Shown: one piece after another, positions 1-5,978 of the stretch
Layout: each line of letters begins with the position of its first letter
Position numbering within the stretch: position 1 is the stretch's first letter
Source: CAG-882 sp050874385
GTDB taxonomy: Bacteria > Bacillota > Clostridia > Lachnospirales > Lachnospiraceae
DNA length: 7,153 nt
Direction of reading: 5' to 3'
Assembly (NCBI GenBank): GCA_050874385.1
Contig: JBNMKO010000130.1
Coordinates: 1 to 7,153 of the forward strand
Made by a program: the position numbers and the translations under genes
The notes under the pieces: generated by a model
The model's database searches: none
What the model saw: only the letters and a program-made list of their open reading frames with translations
Told to the model about the DNA's origin: nothing

Positions 1-131
1 AAATTTATTCGTTATATAGATATATTTTTCTTGAAATGTATTTTAAATTCAAACAAATATTATCTATTTCTGTGAAGTTTTTCATAATTGTTCATTTATA
101 GTATTTTTGTTTATTATAATAAATAAATGAG

Positions 132-155
132 GATAATTACAATTATGCCATGGTA
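132..155 (+). promoter_or_regulatory. Candidate operator box upstream of the regulator gene (copy 1)
   Basis: This 24-nt segment matches 2080-2103 at 22 of 24 positions by hand alignment. The shared core is ttatgCCATGGta at 143-155, nearly palindromic around CCATGG. Both copies end across the -35 position of a candidate promoter, with CCATGG 25-26 nt upstream of the -10 hexamer. The match stands out because the surrounding intergenic DNA is otherwise unrelated and AT-rich. I infer a binding site for a local regulator, most simply the protein encoded at 220-2043. Whether it would activate or repress is not visible. Confidence 0.6.
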
Positions 156-179
156 ACGGCAAGGCTAAAAATGTATAAT
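151..179 (+). promoter_or_regulatory. Candidate sigma-A promoter of the HTH/TPR regulator
   Basis: A consensus -10 TATAAT lies at 174-179, and 17 nt upstream is a poor -35, TGGTAA (151-156), buried in the CCATGG box. A good -10 with a weak -35 overlapped by a shared motif is typical of regulated promoters. The predicted start near 186 gives a leader of about 34 nt. A second TATAAT at 115-120 has only a weak -35 (TTCATT at 91-96, 18-nt spacer). If that one were used, the CCATGG box would lie downstream of the start in a repressor-like position. Confidence 0.5.
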
Positions 180-202
180 TATGTATATCTATTATATACA
201 AT

Positions 203-208
203 AGGGGG
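203..208 (+). promoter_or_regulatory. Ribosome binding site of the regulator
   Basis: AGGGGG ends 11 nt before the ATG at 220. The block gggggac at 204-210 recurs at 3826-3832 before the second lipoprotein, with the same distance to its ATG. This supports both start assignments and suggests a preferred long spacing in this organism. Confidence 0.65.
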
Positions 209-219
209 ACTAGACCAAT

Positions 220-2043
220 ATGGAAAGTAAAAACAGCTATCTAAGCGCAATGATAAAAAATGCCCGTAAAAAAAGAAATTTCACTATGTCGCAGGTCTAT
301 TCGGGTATATGCAGTGAAGCCACCTATGCTAGATTTGAGGGTGGAGATTTTGATGTGAATGTTCATGTCAGGGGTGCAATAATGCAAAGGTTAGGAATTA
401 ATGAAGGGCTAAGTGGCATGTGTATCAACGCCAGAGAGTACGCGGAGCTTGATGACAGGGAGCATCTTCTTGAGTATATAGGAATGGGAGATTATAAACT
501 TGCGCGGGAAAAATTAGAGGAATATATAAACACATATAATATGAAAAAGCGCTTGAACAGACAGTTTGTGGACTATGTTCAGGCAAGACTTGAATATGTA
601 GACGGGCAGAAGAAAAAATCTCTTGAGCTTTATGAGAGCGCGATAAAATACACAATGCCGCATTATGAGACTTGTGAGAGCATCGTGTGTATATCAGTGT
701 ATGAGGCATATATAATGTGTGAAATAGCGGAACTCTCGGCTGAGTTAGGGGACATCAAAAGAGCTGAGAACATATATATGAAAATTATAGAGGCTTGCCA
801 GGAAAGCAACATGAACAGATGGATACGAGGTAAGATATATCCAAAGGCGGCGAATGGCATTTTGCGGATAACCAATTTTGAGACAGCTGGTAAAGATAAG
901 TTAGACAAGCTTTTTGAGATATGTGACAGTGCGTTTGAAAGTCTTAGACAGACCATGAGATTATATTTTGCAAGGGAACTTTTAATATATAGAAATAGAT
1001 TATGTATATATTTGCACAGAGGTACGGAGGAGGAATACAACGAATTATGCGAGTGTCTTGATGATTTGTATTCAAAGTATAACATCAATGAACATAATTA
1101 TGAGTGGTATCCATATTATATAAACGGTATTTTCTATCCGGTGGACAAGTTTATAAATGAAAGAAGAATGGTTTACGGCATTACTGTTGAGGAGTTAGCC
1201 GGGGCAGAGCTTGATGTTGGAACTGTGAGCAGGATAATCAATGGAAAAAATATGCCGCGTAGAAGTACAATAGATATATTGTTTAAAAGGCTTGATATAG
1301 ATGGAGCGCAGTACAGTTACAGGGTTATATCGGAGAATTTTGAAGTGCATCAATTATGGGATGATTTTCTTGATGCTTTGCTGCGTGAAAAATTTGATGT
1401 CTGTGAGCAGGTATATTCCAAGTTGAAAGACGAATTGGACACGGATATATACATAAATAGAACCATGGTTGATTGGATGCGGATAAAAATTGATTTTTGT
1501 GCGAAAAAAATCACTTATTTTGAGGCACTGGAAAGATATAAATCACGCTTTGAAAAGATTATAAATAATGCTGACAAACTTAGATATTGTGCTATTGTGG
1601 AGCATGAAGTAATCGGAAGTTATATTGATTGTCTGAGCCTTTCGGATGTAGGTGCATGTGTTGATTTGATAAGGAAAATTTACAATAATTTTCCAGAAGA
1701 TATTGTGCAGCGCAAGAGAGAAGCCGCTTTTGTTGGGGGGACTTTGCGGAGATTTGCAAGTTATATCGGAGATACAGGAAATTATGAGGAGTCATCAAGA
1801 TTGGCGCATGAGGGAATAAATTTTGAATTGTCATGTGCAAAGGCGTATCTGTTGGGAAGTTATTTGTATGGGACTGCGTGGAACCATGCAATGATAGGGG
1901 CGCTTACCAAGGAGGATGTAAAGAATTGCAGATATGCTTATCTGATTGCATGGTTTGTATGTAATAATGAGTCAAAGAATTTTTATAAATACAAATTAAA
2001 TATATATAGAGAGCAGCTTGCCGGTTCGGATGGTGAGGCATAG
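220..2043 (+). CDS. Double HTH (XRE-like) regulator with TPR-like helical repeats
   Basis: This is a probable cytoplasmic DNA-binding regulator of 607 aa, with no signal peptide or membrane segment. Residues 11-60 form an XRE-type helix-turn-helix (…SQVYSGICSEATYARFEGG…), followed by an alpha-helical, TPR-like region to about residue 300. A second HTH at 311-360 (…ITVEELAGAELDVGTVSRII, then NGKNMPRR) is followed by another helical region to the end. The halves align without gaps at an offset of exactly 300 residues: Arg38/Arg338, Arg57-Leu58/Arg357-Leu358, and Asn113-Arg114…Val117-Asp118/Asn413-Arg414…Val417-Asp418. The gene therefore looks like a fused tandem duplication. HTH plus TPR is the layout of peptide-sensing RRNPP regulators such as Rgg, PlcR and PrgX, but those normally carry one HTH and about 280-320 aa per chain. 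The start is backed by AGGGGG 11 nt upstream. The gene lies upstream of and parallel to the lipoprotein array, and its promoter shares a box with that array. The HTH calls are fairly sure; peptide sensing is inference. Confidence 0.85.
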   Translation: MESKNSYLSAMIKNARKKRNFTMSQVYSGICSEATYARFEGGDFDVNVHVRGAIMQRLGINEGLSGMCINAREYAELDDREHLLEYIGMGDYKLAREKLEEYINTYNMKKRLNRQFVDYVQARLEYVDGQKKKSLELYESAIKYTMPHYETCESIVCISVYEAYIMCEIAELSAELGDIKRAENIYMKIIEACQESNMNRWIRGKIYPKAANGILRITNFETAGKDKLDKLFEICDSAFESLRQTMRLYFARELLIYRNRLCIYLHRGTEEEYNELCECLDDLYSKYNINEHNYEWYPYYINGIFYPVDKFINERRMVYGITVEELAGAELDVGTVSRIINGKNMPRRSTIDILFKRLDIDGAQYSYRVISENFEVHQLWDDFLDALLREKFDVCEQVYSKLKDELDTDIYINRTMVDWMRIKIDFCAKKITYFEALERYKSRFEKIINNADKLRYCAIVEHEVIGSYIDCLSLSDVGACVDLIRKIYNNFPEDIVQRKREAAFVGGTLRRFASYIGDTGNYEESSRLAHEGINFELSCAKAYLLGSYLYGTAWNHAMIGALTKEDVKNCRYAYLIAWFVCNNESKNFYKYKLNIYREQLAGSDGEA

Positions 2044-2079
2044 GAAATCCTATAATTTTCACAAAAGTCAGAAAATTTA

Positions 2080-2103
2080 GAAAATTACATTTATGCCATG
2101 GTA
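2080..2103 (+). promoter_or_regulatory. Candidate operator box upstream of the first lipoprotein (copy 2)
   Basis: This is the second copy of the box at 132-155 (22 of 24 identical), with core ttatgCCATGGta at 2091-2103. CCATGG at 2097-2102 lies 25 nt upstream of a TAAAAT -10 hexamer, almost the same geometry as at the regulator promoter. A weaker version, taCCATTGaaaaa at 5355-5367, lies 26 nt upstream of the -10 before the small secreted gene. It fits the reverse complement of the core at 10 of 13 positions. Confidence 0.55.
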
Positions 2104-2127
2104 GATATTATAAAAATATTGTAAAAT
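2099..2127 (+). promoter_or_regulatory. Candidate promoter for the first two lipoproteins
   Basis: TAAAAT at 2122-2127 is a reasonable -10. The position 17 nt upstream holds TGGTAG, a poor -35 that overlaps the CCATGG box, as in the regulator promoter. The predicted transcript starts near 2134 and has an untranslated leader of about 180 nt before the ATG at 2314. That leader includes the remnant of the small secreted gene. No convincing promoter was found closer to the ATG. Confidence 0.4.
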
Positions 2128-2142
2128 AGCTCCAAAACAAAA

Positions 2143-2239
2143 AGTCAGAATAATTAAGATGTATAGCTTGAATAATTTTACTATAAACAGAAAGTGTCAG
2201 AATATTCTCTAAAAATGTCAACGGTATAAAAAAGGTTTT
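2143..2239 (+). pseudogene. Remnant leader and first codons of a small secreted-protein gene
   Basis: This stretch aligns with 5405-5502, the leader and first codons of the intact secreted-protein gene. The first 52 nt match at 38 positions without gaps. The last 35 nt (2205-2239) match at 33 positions with one missing base. The missing base is the G of the start codon: tATGaaaaaaggtttt at 5487-5502 reads tATaaaaaaggtttt here. The Shine-Dalgarno AAGGTG has become AATGTC. After 2239 the similarity stops and the sequence passes directly into the lipoprotein leader at 2241, which in the other unit lies after the whole gene, at 6139. About 636 nt present downstream are absent here. I read this as a deletion that left a dead start. 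An insertion of the gene in the other unit is less likely, because this copy already carries the gene's own leader. Confidence 0.7.
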
Positions 2240-2240
2240 C

Positions 2241-2313
2241 ATTGCACAACTGTTTTGTTTTAAGTTCAAGTTTTAATTAATTATTTGATTGTGATGGAGG
2301 GGATATTTAACTT
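2241..2313 (+). repeat. Lipoprotein leader, copy A
   Basis: These 73 nt, directly before the first lipoprotein, match 6139-6211 before the third with only 4 substitutions and no indel. The ATGs sit at the same offset of 3898 nt. The leader contains TTTTAA twice, around an AAGTTCAAGTT direct repeat, and carries the Shine-Dalgarno gGGAGGGG at 2295-2302. The second lipoprotein has an unrelated leader. The conservation of non-coding sequence shows that the duplicated unit includes the leader and not only the gene. Confidence 0.85.
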
Positions 2314-3780
2314 ATGAGAAAGTGTAAATTCTTGCGGTCAGCCTTGCTTGTCCTTGCAGTGTCAATGCTTGCAGGCTGTGGCAGAAAGACAAACGGAACT
2401 GATGCAGCCAAGATACAGAGTGAAAGAGCTGTGCAGAAGGTGGGCGACCTGACTGGATGTTCATATACGGCGGACACGCAGGATGGCTTCTACTATGTAA
2501 TCAATGATATTTTGTATTTTTACGATTATGAGAGCGGACTAAACACTCCAATGTGTTCAAGGGTTGAGTGCGCTCACAATGATGAGACCTGTGACGCTTA
2601 TGCCAACTGTATTCATGCGTGGAATAATGATGATTTAACTGCCGTATGTGAGGGCAGGAAGGTTATATACGATTTGGGATACATATACATGATTGAGAGA
2701 ACTGAGGATGACGAGAGTATTTTGTATCAGTATGATTCCGGGTTTGGAAACAAGAAAAAGATTGTCAAGTTGGCAGGGGTGGAAGGTGATGTGAGAACGA
2801 AACTACAGGGTGCTTCTTCTCTCGCGGTGGCAGATGGATATATCTATTATTATGCAGCCGTGTACAGTGAGGACGTTGCAAGTAATGGCAATCTTGTGGA
2901 ATACCAGTGCCGCAGGGCATCACTTTCATCGGGCTCTGAGCCGGAGGTGTTTGACAAGTTTGATTACCCGTATGACTACTCAATGGCTAAGGGTGATAAC
3001 GAGGGAAAGGGAGTATTTGCATCCGGGGAATATATATATTATGTTGCGGTGGGTAGTCAGCGATGGTATACGACAGAAAATCAGGTTCAGGCAAATATAG
3101 GAAGGTATAATACAGCCGACGGAAGTTATGAGAGGTTATACAGTTATGTGGGAAATGACAGGCAGGCCATCTTGGGTGCGGATGCAGGTTATATGAATTA
3201 TGTTTCTATGGCAAATTATATGTGCATGGATAATGATGGAAACATGTATATAATGACTTCAAGCGAGGATATGGGGGAGACGGATAAAATTGTAAAGTAT
3301 AATCCAATATCAGGTGAGAGCAGCATTATATATCATAAAACAAGAAATGAATTGATATCACCTGCCACCGATGGAGAGTATCTCTATTTCTGGGACACGG
3401 ACGATGATGAGTCGGTGTATGTGGCGACTAATTTGGATGGAACTGTGGTAGGGGAGATGAAGTTAAGATACCGTCAGGATTTTTTAGATAAGTTTGAAAC
3501 GCACAAAAAAATGTTTCCGGACTCAACTGCGGTCAAAGCGTATATTTCCGACACAGATGAAAAAGTATATGGTGTGAGCGGAAAATATATAGTGCTTGCG
3601 TTTGGCTATACAGATGATATGTTTGAAGGGATTACTATGGGATCGAATGCTCTTGATCTGTATCTTGATGGAGATATGGGTATCAAGGATTTCTATATGG
3701 CTGTTGCATTGATTGACAAGGAGAAGCTTGTAAATGGTGAGGATGTGTATGTGGAGCAGATATACACTTATAATCCTTGA
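2314..3780 (+). CDS. Surface lipoprotein, propeller-like, paralog 1
   Basis: The protein has 488 aa. A positively charged start and hydrophobic segment end in a lipobox, Leu19-Ala20-Gly21-Cys22, so it should be lipid-anchored to the outer face of the membrane. A Cys/His cluster follows at 81-101: C-x4-C-x-H-x4-C-x5-C-x-H (Cys81, Cys86, His88, Cys93, Cys99, His101). The rest is a series of strand-rich units beginning with D/S-G-x-Y-I/L-Y-like steps, near residues 57, 121, 174, 237, 306, 353 and 422, which suggests a six- to seven-bladed beta-propeller. The fold resembles the DUF5050-type propellers that I recall from Lachnospiraceae lipoproteins; this is recognition and not a search result. 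No catalytic site is evident, so binding of a ligand or a partner protein is the more likely role. It is followed after 61 nt by paralog 2 with no terminator in between, suggesting an operon. The start is fixed by GGAGGGG upstream and by alignment with the two other copies. Confidence 0.8.
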   Translation: MRKCKFLRSALLVLAVSMLAGCGRKTNGTDAAKIQSERAVQKVGDLTGCSYTADTQDGFYYVINDILYFYDYESGLNTPMCSRVECAHNDETCDAYANCIHAWNNDDLTAVCEGRKVIYDLGYIYMIERTEDDESILYQYDSGFGNKKKIVKLAGVEGDVRTKLQGASSLAVADGYIYYYAAVYSEDVASNGNLVEYQCRRASLSSGSEPEVFDKFDYPYDYSMAKGDNEGKGVFASGEYIYYVAVGSQRWYTTENQVQANIGRYNTADGSYERLYSYVGNDRQAILGADAGYMNYVSMANYMCMDNDGNMYIMTSSEDMGETDKIVKYNPISGESSIIYHKTRNELISPATDGEYLYFWDTDDDESVYVATNLDGTVVGEMKLRYRQDFLDKFETHKKMFPDSTAVKAYISDTDEKVYGVSGKYIVLAFGYTDDMFEGITMGSNALDLYLDGDMGIKDFYMAVALIDKEKLVNGEDVYVEQIYTYNP

Positions 3781-3823
3781 AATTTTAGTATATGAACAAT
3801 GGCATTAGCAAGTATAATAAGAT

Positions 3824-3830
3824 AAGGGGG
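3824..3830 (+). promoter_or_regulatory. Ribosome binding site of lipoprotein paralog 2
   Basis: AAGGGGG ends 11 nt before the ATG at 3842. The 61-nt spacer 3781-3841 also contains TATAAT at 3813-3818, but a start from it would fall inside the ribosome binding site and no -35 is visible, so I do not call a promoter. A weak match to the reverse complement of the CCATGG box (aacaATGGcatta, 3795-3807, 10 of 13) is present but lacks the promoter geometry of the other copies. Confidence 0.6.
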
Positions 3831-3841
3831 ACATATAATTT

Positions 3842-5305
3842 ATGAAAAAATGTAAATTCTTGCGGTCAGCCTTGCTTGTCTTTGCAGTGTCAATGCTTGC
3901 AGGCTGTGGCAAAAAGACAAATGGAGCTGATGCAGCCAAGATACAGAGCGAGAGGGCTTTGCAGAAGGTGGGCGACCTGACCGGATGTTCGTACACGGCG
4001 GACACGCAGGATGGCTTTTACTATGTAATCAATGATATTTTGTATTTTTATGATTATGACAGCGGACTAAACACTCCAATGTGTTCAAGGGTTGAGTGCG
4101 CTCACAATGATGAGACCTGTGACGCTTACGCCAATTGTATTCATGCGTGGAATAATGATGATTTTACTGCCGTATGTGAGGGCAGGAAGGTCATATACGA
4201 TTCGGGATACATATACATGATTGAGCGCACCGTGGATGATGAGAGCATCCTGTACCAGTATGATTCCGGGTTTGGAAACAAGAAAAAGATTGTCAAGCTG
4301 GCAGGTGTGGAAGATGGCGTGAGAACAATATTGACCAATTCCTCCTCACTTGCGGTGGCAGATGGATATATATATTATTATACAGCCGTGTACAGTGCTG
4401 ATATTGCAAGTAATGGCAATCTTGTGAAATATCAGTGTCGAAGGGCATCTCTCTCGTCAGGGTCTAAGTCAGAAGTAATTGGGGAGTTCGATTTTCCTTA
4501 TGATTATTCCATGGCTAAAGATGATTGTGATGGAGAGGGAGTATTTGTTTCTGGGGAATATGTATATTATATCGCGGTGGGAAGTCAGCGCTGGTACACT
4601 ACAGAAAATCAGGTTCAGGCAAATATAGGAAGATATAATACAACCGATGGAAGCTATGAGAAGTTGTACAGTTATGTGGGAAATGACAGGCAGGCTATTT
4701 TAGGGGCGGATGCAGGTTATATGAATTGGTATTCCATGGCTAACCGTATGTGCATGGACAATGATGGAAACATGTATATAATGGCTTCAAATGAGGATAT
4801 GGGACATACGGATAGAATTGTAAAGTACAATCCGATATCAGGTGAGAGCAGTGTCATATATCGTAAGGCAAGAAATGAAATATTATCTATTGCTACTGAT
4901 GGTGAGTATCTCTATTTTTGGGATGCGGATTATGATGAGTCAGTGTACGTTGCTACTAAATTGGACGGAACTGTAGTAGGGGAGATGAAATTAAGGTACC
5001 TTGAAGATTTTTTAAAGAATTTTGAAGCCGCAATGGAACACTTTCCAGATTTGGAAATGGTTAAGGAGAGTATTTTAGGTGTTAACCAAAAAGTATACGG
5101 AGTAAGTGGAAAGTATATAGTGCTTGCATTTGATTATACAGATGTGTTCGAGGGGCTCACTATGGGACAGGATACTTTTCAGTTAGCGTTTGATGGAACG
5201 GTGGCTAATAAAGATTTCTATATGGCGGTTGCATTGATTGACAAGGAGAAGCTTGTAAATGGTGAGGATGTGTATGTGGAGCAGATATACACTTATGAGC
5301 CTTAG
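3842..5305 (+). CDS. Surface lipoprotein, propeller-like, paralog 2
   Basis: The protein has 487 aa and is about 83% identical to paralog 1, with one single-residue gap near position 435. It has the same lipobox (Leu-Ala-Gly-Cys22), the same Cys/His cluster at 81-101 and the same strand repeats. Differences are uneven. By hand count there are 9 in residues 1-157, about 33 in residues 387-459, and only one in the last 29 residues. The first 393 nt of the two genes differ at about 23 positions. Conserved ends around a diverged patch suggest either selection on an exposed binding face or gene conversion at the ends. It lacks the leader shared by paralogs 1 and 3 and depends on a different ribosome binding site, so it probably relies on read-through from paralog 1. 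The function is unknown; it is most likely a surface-anchored binding protein. Confidence 0.8.
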   Translation: MKKCKFLRSALLVFAVSMLAGCGKKTNGADAAKIQSERALQKVGDLTGCSYTADTQDGFYYVINDILYFYDYDSGLNTPMCSRVECAHNDETCDAYANCIHAWNNDDFTAVCEGRKVIYDSGYIYMIERTVDDESILYQYDSGFGNKKKIVKLAGVEDGVRTILTNSSSLAVADGYIYYYTAVYSADIASNGNLVKYQCRRASLSSGSKSEVIGEFDFPYDYSMAKDDCDGEGVFVSGEYVYYIAVGSQRWYTTENQVQANIGRYNTTDGSYEKLYSYVGNDRQAILGADAGYMNWYSMANRMCMDNDGNMYIMASNEDMGHTDRIVKYNPISGESSVIYRKARNEILSIATDGEYLYFWDADYDESVYVATKLDGTVVGEMKLRYLEDFLKNFEAAMEHFPDLEMVKESILGVNQKVYGVSGKYIVLAFDYTDVFEGLTMGQDTFQLAFDGTVANKDFYMAVALIDKEKLVNGEDVYVEQIYTYEP

Positions 5306-5359
5306 TGGAATAAAAATGCAAATAATGTCATGTTGTCTTGCAATAGTCTGATAATACCA

Positions 5360-5388
5360 TTGAAAAAGATGCGAAGATGCTATAAAAT
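5360..5388 (+). promoter_or_regulatory. Candidate promoter of the small secreted-protein gene
   Basis: TTGAAA (5360-5365), a 17-nt spacer and TAAAAT (5383-5388) form a good sigma-A-type promoter, better at -35 than the two upstream ones. The -35 overlaps CCATTG at 5357-5362, in the position held by CCATGG at the other promoters. The better -35 together with the degraded box may mean less dependence on the local regulator. The predicted start is near 5395. Confidence 0.5.
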
Positions 5389-5402
5389 CATATCGGAGAC
5401 AA

Positions 5403-5432
5403 GAAATCAGAATAATAATAATTTCTGATTTC
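5403..5432 (+). promoter_or_regulatory. Inverted repeat at the predicted 5' end of the transcript
   Basis: A perfect 10-bp inverted repeat, GAAATCAGAA (5403-5412) and TTCTGATTTC (5423-5432), surrounds a 10-nt loop. It begins about 8 nt after the predicted transcription start, so in RNA it could form a 5' stem-loop. No T-run follows, so it is not a standard terminator. The aligned stretch in the upstream unit (2143-2170) keeps the left arm roughly but not the right arm. Confidence 0.45.
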
Positions 5433-5460
5433 AACAATTTCATTATAAGCAGAAAGGATT

Positions 5461-5472
5461 AGAGAATTCTCT
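5461..5472. promoter_or_regulatory. Perfect palindrome just before the secreted-protein ribosome site
   Basis: AGAGAATTCTCT is a perfect 12-bp dyad ending 3 nt before the Shine-Dalgarno AAGGTG (5476-5481). In the decayed upstream unit the aligned bases differ at two central positions but still contain a perfect 10-bp dyad, AGAATATTCT (2199-2208). Either a protein site or a small RNA hairpin is possible. In AT-rich DNA a short palindrome can also arise by chance. Confidence 0.35.
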
Positions 5473-5487
5473 AAAAAGGTGAACGGT

Positions 5488-5958
5488 ATGAAAAAAGGTT
5501 TTGTAATTAAAATGCTTTCTAAGGCAGCCGCATTGGGCATGTTAGTGTCAGTTGTTTGTTCTTCAAATGTGTCGGCTTACCAATCTGGTGAGGCATTAGA
5601 GACAGGAATTAAGGCACAGGTGGGGTATCAGTCCGGTCAGGTGTCGGAGTCAGTTCCGATAAAGAGCGGTTATATGGATGAGTGTAACATTTTTCGTCGC
5701 ATTGCAGGTGATGTAAGCTGTAACGGAACAGTAGAATGGAATGAAGATATAGCAGGATGGATTTCCAATGTTGAATTTAATGCGCATGTAACAGTTGACG
5801 GCGAGGAGATACCAGTCAATGACACGGAAGAAGTAGTTATTCACATGAATGTTGCTTACAAGAAATTTGAGATTAATGATTCGGGCAAGTACTTGACGGC
5901 AGTGCTTACATGTGATGAGTATGGGGATTATTCAGTAACGTGGTCTATTGATAAATAG
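5488..5958 (+). CDS. Small secreted protein of unknown function
   Basis: The protein has 156 aa. Residues 1-30 form a Sec signal peptide: Lys2-Lys3, a hydrophobic core, and an AxA-like end Val28-Ser29-Ala30, with cleavage expected before Tyr31. Cys24 lies in the signal but is not in a lipobox, so the mature protein of about 126 aa should be released. The mature part begins with two YQSG units (residues 31-34 and 47-50). It has three cysteines (66, 78, 142) and ends in a strand-rich region (DSGKYLTAVLTCDEYGDYSV…) that looks Ig-like or jelly-roll-like. I do not recognise the family. An in-frame GTG at 5479 would add three residues, but it overlaps the Shine-Dalgarno AAGGTG (5476-5481), which sits 6 nt before this ATG, so the ATG is preferred. 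It is flanked by lipoprotein paralogs, has its own candidate promoter, and a decayed relative lies before paralog 1. It may be a partner or ligand of the lipoproteins; that is inference. Confidence 0.75.
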   Translation: MKKGFVIKMLSKAAALGMLVSVVCSSNVSAYQSGEALETGIKAQVGYQSGQVSESVPIKSGYMDECNIFRRIAGDVSCNGTVEWNEDIAGWISNVEFNAHVTVDGEEIPVNDTEEVVIHMNVAYKKFEINDSGKYLTAVLTCDEYGDYSVTWSIDK

Positions 5959-5978
5959 TGTACAGGTTTTTTATCAAT
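5947..5978. repeat. Inverted repeat spanning the stop codon of the secreted-protein gene
   Basis: ATTGATAAA (5947-5955) and TTTATCAAT (5970-5978) form a perfect 9-bp stem with a 14-nt loop containing the TAG stop. It is AT-rich and has no T-run after it, so terminator activity is doubtful. It might act as a weak 3' stabilising hairpin. Confidence 0.35.

Noticed and set aside
663..1088. Minus-strand open frame of 141 codons opposite the regulator
   Set aside because: It lies fully antisense to a well-supported gene with clear domain structure and has no ribosome site or recognisable protein features.
2040..2053. ATAGGAAATCCTAT dyad at the regulator stop codon as a terminator
   Set aside because: The stem is at most 5-6 bp and AT-rich with only a short mixed T stretch after it, too weak to call a terminator.
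2810..3100. Open + strand frame inside paralog 1 with a similar one at 6765-6998 inside paralog 3
   Set aside because: The similarity follows from near-identical DNA in the real lipoprotein frame. The shadow peptides have no Shine-Dalgarno site and an unnatural His/Arg-rich composition, and the frame does not appear as an equivalent ORF in paralog 2.
3813..3818. TATAAT as a separate promoter for paralog 2
   Set aside because: There is no -35 at a suitable distance, and the start would fall within the ribosome binding site. Read-through from paralog 1 explains expression more simply.
5183..5443. Minus-strand open frame of 86 codons over the end of paralog 2 and the following spacer
   Set aside because: It overlaps the conserved 3' end of the lipoprotein gene and the candidate promoter. 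Composition is random-looking and no start signal is seen.
5479..5487. GTG at 5479 as start of the secreted-protein gene
   Set aside because: The GTG is part of the Shine-Dalgarno AAGGTG that serves the ATG at 5488 with 6-nt spacing. Starting at 5479 leaves no well-placed ribosome site.
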